A stretch of 64,000 bases of DNA, from contig JAUIRK010000070.1 in NCBI GenBank assembly GCA_030549495.1, positions 446,501 to 510,500 on the forward strand, given 5' to 3'. Positions within the stretch are counted from its first letter, which is position 1; the number at the start of each line of letters is the position of its first letter. Shown piece by piece: positions 11,215 to 22,834 of the stretch. Under the pieces are notes generated by a model. It had not been told where the DNA came from. It worked only from the letters and a program-made list of their open reading frames with translations, and ran no database searches. The position numbers and the translations under genes are program-made. This DNA comes from Nectonema munidae. Lineage: Eukaryota > Nematomorpha > Nectonematoida > Nectonematidae.

Positions 11215-12557
11215 CGCCACGCAAAATTTCTTGAAGAATATCAATCATCAAAGCCAAATTATTAGAGAAAACTTTTGTTCGATAATCGTGAAGCCATCCC
11301 CAAAAAGCCTTCGTTTGAAAAAAACTTATAAAGAGAAAGGTAGCGACGCCATACAGCAATAGTAGTCCTCAAACTACAAGCTACCCACCTGGGACCAAAA
11401 ACCCTACCTATTTTTAAAATTTGCTGCCCTAGCTCCGATGAAGTTTTAAAAAGCTCATTTTGATTTTTGTTTGACTGATGAAAAATTTTATAGATCTTAT
11501 CAATGAATATTTTGAAAAGATTAACCCGCTTTACATTATTCACGGAGTCATCCAGTACCAACGGTAAACGGTGATTAAGGCAATGCCAAAGAACAATATT
11601 GGTAAAACTTTTTCTAAATCGAACACATACGCCTGAATGACGTCCAAGCATAACACTGCCTCCATCTGAGCAAAACGCAACTAAATTTTCTATCAAATAA
11701 TCCTCGTTAATGCCACCATTCTTTAAACTTAATAAAAGCGATGAAAAATGTTTTCTGCACCCTGATCCTCAAGTTCAACCAAATCAAAAAATATAACTGG
11801 TGAAACTTCAGTGTCCTCTGCCTTCAAAAAAATGATGAGCACTGATTTGTTGGATATGGTGGAAGCTTCGTCTACTATTATGCAAAATTTCTGTTTTTTT
11901 TAAATAATTTTGGTGAAAACTTTTTTTTAAGATTTGTTGGGTCAACAATCTTTACGGCCGTTTTGCGAGAGTGAAGCCCAACACCCATTTGTACACCATT
12001 TAATTGTTGAAGCTCAACCAAATACTCGATATCAGAAAAGGGTCTGCAGTTTTTTGCCATACTGTAAATAGTATTAAAAACTCTGATTGTTGAGTATAAA
12101 AACGTTTCATTGATTCTATCAAAACTTTCGCTAATTGTGATCTTCGAGACATCAGTGCCTTCTTTAACACAAATTGAATGCGCCTTGGATGAAAAATTAT
12201 TCTTGAATTTTTTTCCTCAAAGAAGCCAAGTTTTTGTATTTCCAGATGGCTCAACGCTGCAGCTGGCCCACTCGGAAGAAATGCGTAGTCCAGTGCCAAA
12301 GAGATTTAATTTTTCGCTTTTTGAACAATGTAGGCTCCTAGTTTTTTGTTTTGAATAATGAGACCAATATATTTAGCTTTGAATGTGTTGAATTGGTCTT
12401 CACTCCAGAAATCTGGTAGAACTGGAATAAATGGATCCGATGCGTTTGAACTTTCTGGAACTTCGTCAAAAATATTTTCAACATTTGATTCTTGCTGAAA
12501 AGGGAGAGATACATATTTCATTCCATCAATTTCATCTTTTTTCGAGTTTTTATTCAT
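11215..12557 (-). pseudogene. hAT transposase pseudogene, KIAA1586-like
   Basis: Reading on the minus strand, pieces in different frames follow the order of a KIAA1586/ZBED-type hAT protein. The N-terminal part (12557-12306) starts MNKNSKKDEIDGMKYVSL. A middle part contains PFSDIEYLVELQQLNGVQMG near 12010. A DEASTISNKSVLIIFL motif (the family's DEST region) lies near 11850. A long frame at 11696-11262 has FCSDGGSVMLGRHSGV, WHCLNHRLPL and GPRWVACSLRT. It ends near 11215 after SNNLALMIDILQEIL and lacks the C-terminal dimerisation domain. At least four frame breaks are needed to read it. Terminal repeats were not found. It lies in the same orientation as the IFRD gene whose intron contains it. 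Confidence 0.85.
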
Positions 12558-13911
12558 GAAATTTATTATACTTTTTTTGTCTTTTAATAATAACTAGCAA
12601 CTTTTCAATACATTGAGTTTTCGAAAATTCCATAAAGCAAGACGACTATAAAATGCAAAAAATTATTATAAATTAGTTTTGAAAAGTTTTCATTATACAA
12701 ATTAAAATGAAAAATAAATTATCGAAATTTTTTTCAATTTTTTTTGAAATCCTGAAGGCAAAATGAAAATTTTGAAAAAATTTTTTTTGATTTTTTGTAG
12801 TTTCGTTAAAATTTTAAAAGTAACTTCAAAAGGGTAAATTTTAAATATGTTTCACCAATTTTAAAACTAAAGATTTTCATACCAAAAGTGAAAGAATTTG
12901 CAAAAACTGTGAAAAGAGGTGATTTTTCGCGGTGAGGTTGTATACGGTTAAATTGAAAAACAACAGTTCAAATGATATTCAGTGTTAGTTTCAGTTAAGA
13001 ATTGAAAGGTCAAAGATTTTTTTTCCATTATTTGATTTCGAATATTTTCATGTCTGTGAAACATTCATATTACAAGTGATACTAATTTGGAATGTTGTTT
13101 TTCGAAAGACGATGAAACAGTCTTTTATGTTTATTGTGAAGTGTAATAAGAAGAACTTGAACAGGAGGCTGGGAAGTTTGCATATGATGTATATGATTTT
13201 TTTCATGATAAGATAAGTGAAAGAATGTACAGAATCAAAACATACATATATATATATTTAATAATAAACATACGATAAACACATGCAATATACCGAAAAG
13301 ATTTCAAACTTTTAATAATAAATAAAAGTATTTAACGTGATGAAAATAAAAATATATATTGCAAATTTGTAACTCTTTTGAAACTACTCGCTAAAAATTC
13401 AAATTTTTTTGAAACTACTCTATCGAGTAGGAGCGAACCGGCTGAATCCCACCACTTTCCCTAACTCCATTTATGAATTTAGTGTATTTAAATTTTACAA
13501 CAAATCAAAAAATGTTTAAAAAAAAATAGAAAAACTTGCAAATTGGAAATATTTACAGAGAGGTTTTGAAAATAAATTTTTCTTTTGAAATCATTATCAT
13601 TTTAATTATTATGTTATTAGAGTTCATATTTTTACTAAAGCAAGGAATTTTTCCTATTCTTTAAAATTTAGTCTTCATTTCATTTTTCAAAATCTTTTAA
13701 ATTATAAATTTCAATTGGTACACAACGAATAATTTTTTAAATAAAAAGGAAAAAAATAATATCAATTCAAAAAACATCATTAAAAATTGTCAAAGTTTGA
13801 TTTTTAATTTTTTAACTGCATTTTATTTTGAAATATTTTTACAATTTAAATGAATTGATTTAGAAAAAAAATTTAAAACATTTTTTTTATTTTCAAGTTA
13901 TTGGTAAGTAT

Positions 13912-14041
13912 AAGGGTACCGTGGGGCGTTTTCATCTAGAAGGCACAATTGCGTCGCTTGTATCGACGAACTACGAGGAAAGTAGGCTTGATGCGGGATC
14001 GTACCCAAGGCCCTGAATTATCGAAACCTTACTCACGCCCC
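13912..14041 (-). mobile_element. tRNA-derived SINE (family A), in the IFRD intron
   Basis: On the minus strand it reads GGGCGTGAGTAAGG..., then a B-box-like GGGTACGATCCCGC, then GATGAAAACGCCCCAC. It matches the copies at 31097, 47024, 54700 and 62177. The A-box half is shortened here. Confidence 0.75.
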
Positions 14042-14563
14042 TATTTAAATTATTTTCTTTATTATTAAATCGGTTAATAAGTAAGATGGCAGTTAGTTTT
14101 TAAGATTATGTTACTTAGTTAGTAAAAATATACATATATTATATTTTATATACAAAAAAATATTTGATATGAAAGTTTTACAATTTTTAGAAAAATAGGA
14201 GAACACTTTCCGAGTTATCTTTTTATTCATGAATGTTATTTTTAATTTCTCATGAAGATTAAACATAGTTTTATTGAGAATTACATCTTTGTGTTATTGC
14301 TCAAAATAATAGTAATTTAATATTAGTTATCTGGCCGGATTATTGTCTGAATATGCGGTAAAATTAAAGTAAGGCCGGATTTCGGATGCGGGAAAGGAAA
14401 AGTTTAGCCGGATACCGGAAAGTAAACTTTTAGCCGGATATCCGACTGGGCGAATAATTTTAGGCGTGTCCCTAAAAATACCTAAACAACTCTGCTTTTC
14501 AAAAGGGATTGCAAGCGGGCTTGATGTATTATTATTATTATTAAAGAGACGAGATGCGCATAC

Positions 14564-15782
14564 CTGAGCTGAAAACACCACACAGAGCGTCGTATCGAAC
14601 TTTGCGGGTCCACGAATCAATAAAGAGGTTCTCAATCTTAGAAATTACGACCTTGAGAGGCTGTGAAATGGTTGGCACGTCTACTTGACACGTGACTTCG
14701 CCTAAGTGAGCACTTAAGGAAAGAGTGTTGGTGGCGTCGCGACAAAGAGTTCGTTGGGCTTTCAACTGCCTCTTGGACTTGAACTTGACACTTTCGCCGG
14801 CCAGAAGAAGCAGCTTGGACTTCATGTTTGAGATGACGGAGTAGTGAAGCAGATGCAAGAGGTTGTGGAAAAGAGCGGTCTCAAAGATGAGGCAGATGGC
14901 GCAAATGACAACGTTGAAGAAATGGATGTCGATAGAGGAGAGGGAGAATGAGTCTAGAAGCTTCTCGAAATGCAGGAATACGGAGTTTGATGAAGAGAGG
15001 ATTTCATGGAGGGAGTTAGGTGGAGCGAAGGAAAAGGCGATCGACCAGGCATTAATGTAAGCGGCCTTGCTGGAGTCAGACACGTTTTCGCAGGAGATGT
15101 TTTGGGGAGAATTTCGCGCAAACTTACGAGTGTTTATGCCGAACATGGAGAAGAGTTCGCTGCAAAGATGTTGGATGGACATTTTCGTAGAATTCACATC
15201 CAAAAGCGTGACCCCGAAGCAGAGAAGAAGCAGAAAGTTTTGGCGAAGGGGAAGGGATATGGAAAAGTTCTTCAAACTAGTCAGAGTATCCGTCTTGATC
15301 TCACTCCAAGCGTCGTGCATTTGGGTTTCGGAGTGATTGGGGGATTCTTCTGCACAGATACTGAACATCAAGATGATAAAGATCTGGATGGCAATGATCT
15401 GTTCTGCTTCTGTTCTTTTCCGCAAGGACTTCGTAATGACTTCCAGCAATTGAGCGCAGTTGGTCTCAATGAAGTCCGTTAAGTTGTGATGAGAAAGCGT
15501 TGTTTCTAATTGGCGTAGGGAAAGGAGGCGGGTTGCGGCATTTTTCGAATGAAGGAGAACTTCGATCCACTCCAGCACTTTTTTGTGCACAGCTGATTCG
15601 TTGAAATCTTCTCTTACAATTCCTTCATCGGTAGCAGAGTCTTCGTGTTCGGAAAAAAGGGAAACATTTTCTGAAGCGTTGCTCGCGGTCTCTGTGAAGG
15701 ATTTAACATCCTCTCCTCCAACTGCTACTTCAAGATGATTGAGAAGCTTTTTTTTCAACTGTTTTGATCTTTTATTGGGCAT
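14564..15782 (-). CDS. IFRD: IFRD (interferon-related developmental regulator), exon 1
   Basis: First coding exon, 406 complete codons plus the first base of a Gly codon, starting at a true ATG (MPNKRSKQLKKKLLN). Vertebrate IFRD1 and IFRD2 are helical-repeat proteins described as transcriptional co-regulators and, more recently, as ribosome-associated factors; that role is carried over by homology. A Lys-rich start and an acidic/Ser-rich segment (about 20-55) are followed by an alpha-helical IFRD domain (about 65-390). INAWSIAFSF aligns with family INTWSLLFTI, and ESVKFKSKRQLKAQRTLCRD aligns with the KHRAKVDKRKQRSVFRD region. FIDSWTRKVRYDALCGVFSSG is the conserved DCW...YD.F...LGSG end. A 5' splice donor (TCAG|GTATGC) interrupts the frame. 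If read through, the frame would add only MRISSL and stop, so splicing to 10335 is much better supported. Divergent but apparently intact. Confidence 0.9.
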
Positions 15783-17480
15783 AAAATTTTACAAACGGTG
15801 GATTGATAATATTTTAGTCCAGTTATGTTAGTCAATTTCTAAAAAGAATTTTTAACTGATGTACATAGTGATTAAATTATGAATAAATTACTTCTCTTTG
15901 TTTATACAAGAAACTGGAAAAAATGATATTTATTTTAACCCTATCTATGGCACCACCTTCAACTAAAACATTTATTAAATATAAATTATCTCTTTGAATT
16001 TTATGATATTTCCTAAATCTACGGGACCCCCTCCCTCCCCTCCGTAAAAAGGACCCGTTAAATTATTGCTTCATGTTTGTTTAAATCATCATTTCGTCCA
16101 TTAGGAACACATCTTACTTTGAAAACAACGCCTAAAATCTTAAGATTTTGCAGATGAAGGTCCATGGGATTTATAAATTTTTTAGGGGTCCACAGAAAAA
16201 AAAAGTTTGCCAAACCCTGGTATAGATAGTACGCACTGTGCAAAATTTAAAACAAAATGACAGAAAATTTTTAGCTTTATAGGCTAATGAAAACATAATA
16301 CCAATAATATGATGTATATCTTTCAAAAATTATTATTGTTTCTATAACAAAAAATCACTATAGATTCTCATTTTATTTATCAAAAAATATATTTAATATA
16401 TCATTTGAAGCTAAAAGGTCTGGGTTTTTTAAGCAAATTTTGAATTATTGGCTTTTGACTTTAGTAATAATTTGGTTGTATAAATTAGTGAAAATTTTAT
16501 CGCAGCTTGAATTGAATTGTAAAAGCAAGAGCTTTATTCCCGTGGTTCCTTCAAATATCTTTTTTTTAAGTGAAAACACTCACGCTCATCACAACTAAAA
16601 GTTAACTAAACTTTTTTTAAAGTCTAAAATTTTAAGATTTAAATGAGTTTACGCTAAAAAATAGTTTTTTTAATGTTGATTTGTGTTTAAGATAAGTCAG
16701 ATATTTTCGCTTGTCAATATTTTAAGGAAATTATGGAATTAAGTATTCTGTCTTTTTTAGCTAATTAATATGGACCATATTTAAGTCAGCAATAGATATT
16801 ATGATATATTAAGGGTGATTAATAGTCAGTATAAACTCTTGTAAGTCTTGTTTCTGAATTTATATTTTTCAAAATTTTTTTATTAGATGTTACATTAATT
16901 TTTACCTGATTAAAAATTTTTTTATTATTAAAGATTACAACATAAGCAAATTTCTATGATTTACGTGTCTTCTTAACAACGTTATTCTAAGTAAGAGTAT
17001 GTTCACGGACGGCCATTGTATCGGGATTTAAAATGAAAAAACTTTAAGAAACTCTATTAAACTAATTTTGCAGTCCAAGATAGTGGTTATTTAAGAACTT
17101 TCAAATCTATAATCCAGTAGGACAAGAATTTAAATCAAGCGCAATCAATCGAGTCAAAATATCAGTCAAAATAAAAGATTTTTTGTTGAAATATATGTAT
17201 CTCAATTAGTAAATTCTACTTATGAAATCCTTTTTGCTAAAACTTCCTAATTTTGTTAACAAAATAAATCTTTTTGAAAGGATTATTTTGATAAAAACAT
17301 TAAGTTTTGCTAAAAAAATATATATGGGCGTGACAGTGCTTATTTTTTCTTTTTAATGATTGATTTTATGAGTTATATAGGGTTAATATTTCAAATCTAA
17401 ACCCTATTTAGTGTATCCAAGCATCAACAGTAATGTTGTACCGGTTACATTTTAAAATACAGATGAATTAACGAATACCG
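15783..17480. other. AT-rich intergenic stretch with element ends
   Basis: No gene seen. GTTTGCCAAACCCTG at about 16205-16219 reads CAGGGTTTGGCAAAC on the other strand, a hAT-type end with no partner found. A block at 16505-16615 (TGTAAAAGCAAGAGCTTTAT, TGGTTCCTTCAAATAT) recurs in direct orientation at 19922-20031. Confidence 0.45.
16505..16615 (+). repeat. Direct repeat, partner at 19922-20031
   Basis: About 105 bp sharing GAATTG, TGTAAAAGCAAGAGCTTTAT, GTGGTTCCTTCAAATAT and GCTCATCACAA with 19922-20031. The copies flank the hAT element and old repeat sequence. The class is unknown. Confidence 0.6.
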
Positions 17481-18010
17481 ATAGTTACAGTTTTGCCAGA
17501 TCTACGGATTTATGCGTATTTTGCGGATTTTTTGAGGCAAAAATTGTCTACGGATATTCTAGGGACGGATTTTTGACTCGTTCGTATTTTTTACGGATTT
17601 TTGCCACTAAATTTATGAATAATTTTTTTCTTTTATCGAAAAGAGAGCTTATAAGTAATAATACATTTTTTACTAGACTTTTTTTATTAAAAATTCTAGA
17701 CTTTTCGTTGCCAAGCAGTAAGCTGTCAATATTGTTCAAGTAAAAAAAAATCAAAAATGGCTTAATTCTCTTTGCTAGCATTTTTATTCATATTTTTTAA
17801 TAAACTTTGAAAATTTTTCTAGGAATAAAATTAATTATAAACGTTGTTTAAACGGTAGTCATATAAAATACAGTCTTTGGTTTTGTTTTTTTTTCTAATT
17901 CGAACAGGATTTAAATCATGCGTGTTAAATTTTTTTATTTATTTAACATTTTAATCTAAGCCTTTTTTATATGTGTCATTTTAGTAAATCTAGTGATTTG
18001 ATTTTGTAAG

Positions 18011-19621
18011 ATGTTAGATTCAGATAGTTCTGTTTTTGATACCTCTTCCCCCAAGAAAAATTCGCGCCTACAAAAAAAACATGAGCAATCTTATAAAAGT
18101 GAGTGGGAGAAAAAGTTAGGCTGGCTGAAAAGTGGTGGATCAGAAGGTACAGCCTTTTGTAAATTATGCTCTAAAAAGCTATTGGTTGGTAAGCGTGGAA
18201 TTAAAGACCTCGAAAAACATGCTAAAACTACAATCCACGTTAAAAACGAAAAAACTGTAAGGGAAACAGAAAAAAAGCTTTCAAGTCTTTTACTAAAGAA
18301 AAGTGTCAAGATCCAGTCAACAAATCGGAGGTTATTTTTTGCAATTGGATGGTGAAGCACAACATATCTTTTCTTCTCGCTGATCATTTTTCCGAACTTT
18401 TACCGAAATTGTGGCCTGATTCGGAAATTGCAAAAGATTTCAATGCAAAAGAACTAAAGCAACATGTATTATTAAGTCTGCGATGGCTCCCTACATTGAA
18501 AATCAAACCATAAACTTCATGAAAAGCAATTATTATAGTCTAATGATGGATGAGAGTACAGATATACACTATTGCCTGAAATGCAGATCACACTCAAGTC
18601 GTTTTTAGCCAGATTTGTGGGACTCGAGGAAATTTCTTCGAAGCAAGATCCAACGACCATTGATATGGAATTTCAGTTACCTGATGAGGCTATTTTTATA
18701 GGTTATCAAACGCGTGCTTTTTTAAAAGATAATGAGGATGAGATCGACAGATATGAACTGAAAGAATTCATGAAGTTATTTTGTCTTTTTTCTAGTAATA
18801 TAGGAAATTATTATGTTCGAGCTGTTAATCGATTCAAACCAAAGCTACCCTTTGGAGATCCCATTTTAGGCCATCTTCGTATTTTGGATCTAAATGAAAG
18901 AAATAAAATTACGGCCTTATGAGCCATTTTTTAACATCATTTAGTTAACATCAAATTATGAAATTTATATTTTTATTATAACAAATATAAAAAATTGGAC
19001 ACTTTATTGTTGATTTTTGCCAACTAGTTTCGGAGTATAAACTCATTTTTCAAAGCAAATATATAAATTTGAAAGAGGAGATTATACTCCGAAACTAGTT
19101 AGCAAAAATCAACAATAAAGTCTCCAATTTTTACAATTTCTTTATATTTTTAGTTAATGCTTTAGTAGAAAGGTTTTCGCAAATTGTCCCTCTGGATAAA
19201 TTAGATCAATTGACAGACGAGTTTTTAGATTATCAATTTATGATAATCCGCTCTGATTTTAGAAAATTGTGAGATTGACGCTTTTTGTGGAAAACTTTGC
19301 AAATTAGAAACCTTAGAAAAAAAAAATAAAATTCCCATTACTTTGTGAACTAATGATAGCATTGTTGGTTTTATCTCATTCAAATGCAGACTGTGAGCGT
19401 CTTTTCAGGTATAGCTTTGAGTAATTTTTTTTTCTTTTGAATAAATAATGTTTTTTCTCTTCTTTAGCATGATCAACAATATTAAAACAGATAAAAGAAA
19501 TCAGCTTGATCTTACAACAATATTAGGGCTTCTGCATGTCAAAACTAACAACCCAGGCGGCCAGAAAGTGTCGTTAAAATTTCATCGTCATTTACTCCAA
19601 AAGCATTCATTACACAATTAA
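18011..19621 (+). pseudogene. hAT transposase pseudogene (zinc-finger N-terminus)
   Basis: It begins MLDSDSSVFDTSSPKKN at a true ATG. A zinc-finger segment follows (SEWEKKLGWLKSGG, FCKLCSKKL, LEKHAKTTIH), which is a TTF/BED-like DNA-binding domain. After a frame change near 18300 the family block EVIFCNWMVKHNISFLLADHF continues, then MAPYIEN and SLMMDESTDI, the catalytic DEST region. The 3' part includes SKQDPTTIDMEFQLPDEAIF, VNALVERFSQIVPLD after the nested foldback, and LSHSNADCERLFS followed by MINNIKTDKRNQLDL, the C-terminal dimerisation motif. A small intron (about 19410-19468, CAG|GTATAG to TTTAG|C) separates the last two. Several frame breaks and the foldback insertion make it non-functional. 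Confidence 0.85.
18989..19132. mobile_element. Foldback element inside the hAT, hammerhead-like arms
   Basis: Two inverted arms of about 55 bp (18990-19045 and 19076-19132) face each other over a 30-bp spacer. Each arm contains TTTATTGTTGATTTTTGC and, on the opposite strand, a hairpin GAG..TTATACTC followed by CGAAAC (19024-19052 and 19067-19097). GAAAC after a short stem resembles the 3' half of a hammerhead ribozyme core; the CUGANGA half is damaged. Penelope-like elements are known to carry such ribozymes. The assignment is tentative. Confidence 0.5.
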
Positions 19622-19803
19622 ATATTTAATTAAAAGTTGATTATTATTTAAATAGTTTTTTAAGTTTTTTTCAAATAAATTTAATTTTCTATCAAAAATA
19701 GTATGGAAGAAGCGCCGTTCATTAAAAATTTGAATCTACGAATTTCTACGGATTTTTAGGACATGTTTTACAGATTTTTGATCAATTTTGCCTGGCAACA
19801 CTA

Positions 19804-21550
19804 GTTATACTAAAAAAATATTTTAGGTTATTTTGTTTGAATAACTTTTAAACATCATAATAAAAGTCTCTATTAAATTATAACATTTATTAAAAAATAA
19901 AAAACTTGTCTATAAAATTAGATATTGAATTGAAATGTAAAAGCAAGAGCTTTATTCTTGTGGTTCCTTCAAATATGTTTCTTCTAGGTGAAAAAACATG
20001 CTCATCACAAGTAAACGTTAACTAAAACTCAGAGAAGGTAAAACAAAATTAATATACTAAAGTAGAAATATAAATATTCAAAAATTAAGAAGAGGGGTGA
20101 AAAATGAAAGAAAGTTGGTGGACGTTATTAATAAACGATTCCTAACTTCATGTATGAATTTAGTATATTTTTTAATCATTATGAGCAAAAGGACAATTCT
20201 CATTAAAAAGCCAATATATGTACAATGCGCTATGCATAAAATACCAAGGTATTTTTACTATTTATAACTCTAGTATAAACTTTGAATAAAAAATTTGCAG
20301 ATAGCGATGCAGATCAAACAAAAAAAGGAGAAACTGATCCAAATTTAATCTTAACATTACCACCCACTTAGCTTGAAATATTGGAAACGTAAACCGTAAA
20401 AGTAAAAAATCTAAACAAAATGGCTTTTTATATCCAAATTTTCAATGTAGTTAAAAAGGTGTGGTCAAATATAAGGCAAATGTGCTTTAAAAATCATATA
20501 ACAATTTAGACAAGTTTCTATTTATCAAAGATAAAAAATTTAACCCACCCAATTTTTCAATAGATTTTAAATTTATCAGATTATAGCAAAAAAACATAAA
20601 ACTTCGGAAAAATTTATATAATTCCTCATCTCACAATTTTAACTGACTTTAAGGACGTATCATAGGACCAAATTTTAGATAATTTAAGGTTGAGCCTTTT
20701 TCTAAGATTCTATTTGAACAATAAACAAAATAATTTTATACTTTATTGTATACAGCTTCTCATTTTTTCTTATTACATATGTATTTTGGAAAATGTTAAA
20801 TTGATTAAATTTTATTTAAAGGGCATAAATATATACTTATACTCTTTTTATATTATATACATTTTAAGGACATTTATTTTGAAAATTTTAATGTTTTAAG
20901 GATTGTATAATTTTAATATTCTAACATATTTAATTTTTTTCTAATTTATATTGTTTTGGTTACTGAAATTAGTTACTCATATTATAAAAATAATAAAACA
21001 ATAAATTTATTAAGTTCCAACATACTTTTATTTTAAAATATGAAATTTAATAAACACAATTATTTGTTCTTATTTCTGAGATAAAGACAGCTAAACTAGA
21101 AACAATGTTGTTGAGATATAACTTAAGATTAAATATTTTAAAGCCATATATTTAATCTATTCTATTAAATCAATTAAACATAAAAAATTAAAAATCTTGC
21201 ATCAAATATTTAATAATAACGACATAATATAAATAGACGATAAATTAATTAATAAATAAATAAATAAATTTATTTAAAAAAATCGGAAATGGCTAAAATA
21301 TACTCTGGTGTATTCTGATAATTAGTTTAGTTATCAATAAAAGCCATTATCTAAATATCTGAATATATCCGTTGTTTCCATTTTCCAATATAAATAATTT
21401 TTTTAAATGAAATATTTCAATGAAGAAGATAATAAACTATTACGTTTAATTTTGGAGATAAATTCCTTTAGTTCTAAAAGATTAGAGAAATAATTTAATA
21501 TCATTATTGAAATCATTATTCAAACAATAAGATACTGACTCAAAATTTAA
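19804..21550. other. AT-rich stretch with old repeat sequence
   Basis: The first 250 bp resemble 11030-11160 and 16490-16620, an old unnamed repeat (the direct-repeat partner is 19922-20031). TATGAATTTAGT near 20155 also recurs near 13475. From 20200 to 21550 I see no gene or repeat structure. Confidence 0.45.
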
Positions 21551-21554
21551 TCAA

Positions 21555-22019
21555 TTGATCTGTTGTCTCAAGTTGTTGAGGGAATGCAATTTACAGAGTT
21601 TGATGCATGATTATGGAAAAGTTCGAGGAACAACCAAATTTTGGATTAAGTTTCGAATTAATTTAAGGAACGGTGTTTATAAAAATATTAAAAATTACTT
21701 AAATGGCTTGAAGCTTACACCAATATTGCAAGAATTAGAGCTCCTGGTTGATATTGAATATCTTGACAATGTCACCTTCCAAAAGGTTATTTTGAGATAT
21801 AATTGTAGATTGAATATGATCAATAGACAAAGAATTGTCAATTCGCTTGATTATGAAACTCGAAGAGCGAAGAACAGGATGAAAAAAGGCTTTGTTATAG
21901 AACTTAAATTTATTAGACAGAGTCTATTAGGGGTCTCGATGAAAATTAAATTACTTTCTTTTTTAAAATATAGTGATACAAAAATTATTTTTACAAGGCT
22001 CACGTGTATTTTTAATTAA
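21555..22019 (+). CDS. Unrecognised open frame, 154 residues
   Basis: An open frame of 154 codons, Lys/Arg-rich (RTTKFWIKFR style segments, then NYLNGLKLTPILQELELLVD and RRAKNRMKKGF). I do not recognise a family. The mix of basic and hydrophobic residues could suit a DNA-binding protein of a transposon, but no zinc ligands, catalytic motif or signal peptide is visible. It lies next to a decayed LINE on the other strand. No polyadenylation signal or splice sites were defended. It may well be a chance frame. Confidence 0.25.
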   Translation: MICCLKLLRECNLQSLMHDYGKVRGTTKFWIKFRINLRNGVYKNIKNYLNGLKLTPILQELELLVDIEYLDNVTFQKVILRYNCRLNMINRQRIVNSLDYETRRAKNRMKKGFVIELKFIRQSLLGVSMKIKLLSFLKYSDTKIIFTRLTCIFN

Positions 22020-22039
22020 TGTAAAGCTTTTAATGAAAG

Positions 22040-22640
22040 GCTGAAAATATTGAACAATAGAGGCCCCAAAATTCACCCCTGGAGAACACCCATAGATTAA
22101 AAAGTTTTTCTAAATCTTATTTAAAAACAATTTGAGATCTTCATTTTAAATAAGAACTTAATAAATGTAGAGATTTACTTTTAATAACATATAAGGAAAG
22201 TTTTTTAAGAAGCAGATCATAGATATGGTGCCAAACGCTCTTGAAAAGTCAATTAAGACCGAAAGCATTGCCTTATTATTATTGAAGTTACTGATAATGT
22301 CACTGATGAAACATATGTGTAAGTGTTCAGTGTTAATGCTTTTGCTAAATCCAAACTGTGTATATGAATGTAAAGAGTTAAATTTAAAATATTTTAACAA
22401 CTCATTGTATAATAGTTTTTAAAAAAATTTTGAAAATCTGGAGACAAGACTTATAGGACGATAGTTTTAAATGTTGCTTGGATCCCCTTTTTTAAACAAA
22501 GGTATAATTTTACTAACCTTAAACACATCGGGAAAACAAGAGCGTTCTATACAAGAGTTGTGACCAATGAGTAAGAATTTGCCTAATGTATTTATAACAC
22601 TTTTGACCAAACTAATTTTGATTCCATATACGTCAGAAGA
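22040..22640 (-). pseudogene. Non-LTR retrotransposon reverse transcriptase fragment
   Basis: On the minus strand the order of RT blocks is clear: CFPDVFKVSKIIPLFKKGDP, then NYRPISLVSRFSKFF, then LHSYTQFGFSKSINTEHLH, then LSVLIDFSRAF, then GVLQG-ILGPLLFNIF. These are RT fingers/palm motifs 1-4 of the Jockey/CR1 or RTE-like LINE groups. Asp in LIDFSRAF is the first catalytic Asp of the palm. In-frame stops occur after PSN, in KFF and in LQG-ILG. The catalytic FADD block was not found, so the copy is cut off at this end. Dead copy. Confidence 0.8.
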
Positions 22641-22834
22641 TTCTGTTCTTTAACCTTCTATTTCTGTTTTTTTAATTCTTTTGTGGTAAGGATGTAAGGA
22701 AAGGATTTCTTGTCAGTCAAGAATTATATTATGCTTTTGACTTGAATCTGTTGAAAAAGGCACATAAAAAGTTATGGGACTTGTTTTGTAGGGTGGTTCT
22801 TATTTTTAAATATTTAAATTTCATGCCTCTATAC

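Larger units (their letters stand above)
10336..14563 (-). other. IFRD intron (4,228 bp), filled with repeats
   Basis: GT-AG intron on the minus strand, starting GTATGC at 14563 and ending TTTTAG at 10336. It is phase 1, within the Gly codon. It contains the KIAA1586-like hAT pseudogene (11215-12557), a SINE (13912-14041) and long AT-rich filler. Parts of 10650-11160 resemble sequence at 17400-17480 plus 19804-19930, an old unnamed repeat. I see no other exon inside it. Confidence 0.75.
17488..19803 (+). mobile_element. hAT DNA transposon with TTF/BED-type transposase
   Basis: The left end CAGTTTTGCCAG and right end CTGGCAACACTA (other strand TAGTGTTGCCAG) form a 12-bp inverted repeat. Subterminal blocks are rich in TCTACGGATTTTT-like motifs on both sides (17500-17600 and 19725-19785), as expected of hAT transposase-binding regions. 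The exact target duplication is unclear. TAGTTACA (17482-17489) against TAGTTATA (19802-19809) matches 7 of 8, but then the element would begin with G. It carries one dead transposase gene and a nested foldback at 18989-19132. Confidence 0.8.

Noticed and set aside
14327-14635. Minus-strand frame overlapping the IFRD donor as an alternative exon
   Set aside because: It has a different frame and no similarity; the GT-AG join to 10335 explains the conserved C-terminus better.
14863-15482. Plus-strand frames opposite IFRD exon 1
   Set aside because: They are shadows of the IFRD coding strand; no family similarity.
16505-20031. LTR retroelement bounded by the direct repeats
   Set aside because: No gag, protease, RT or integrase between them; only a hAT element lies inside.
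20690-20899. Short hydrophobic frame resembling a mitochondrial-type protein
   Set aside because: AT-rich DNA yields Ile/Phe/Leu/Tyr-rich frames by chance; no motif.
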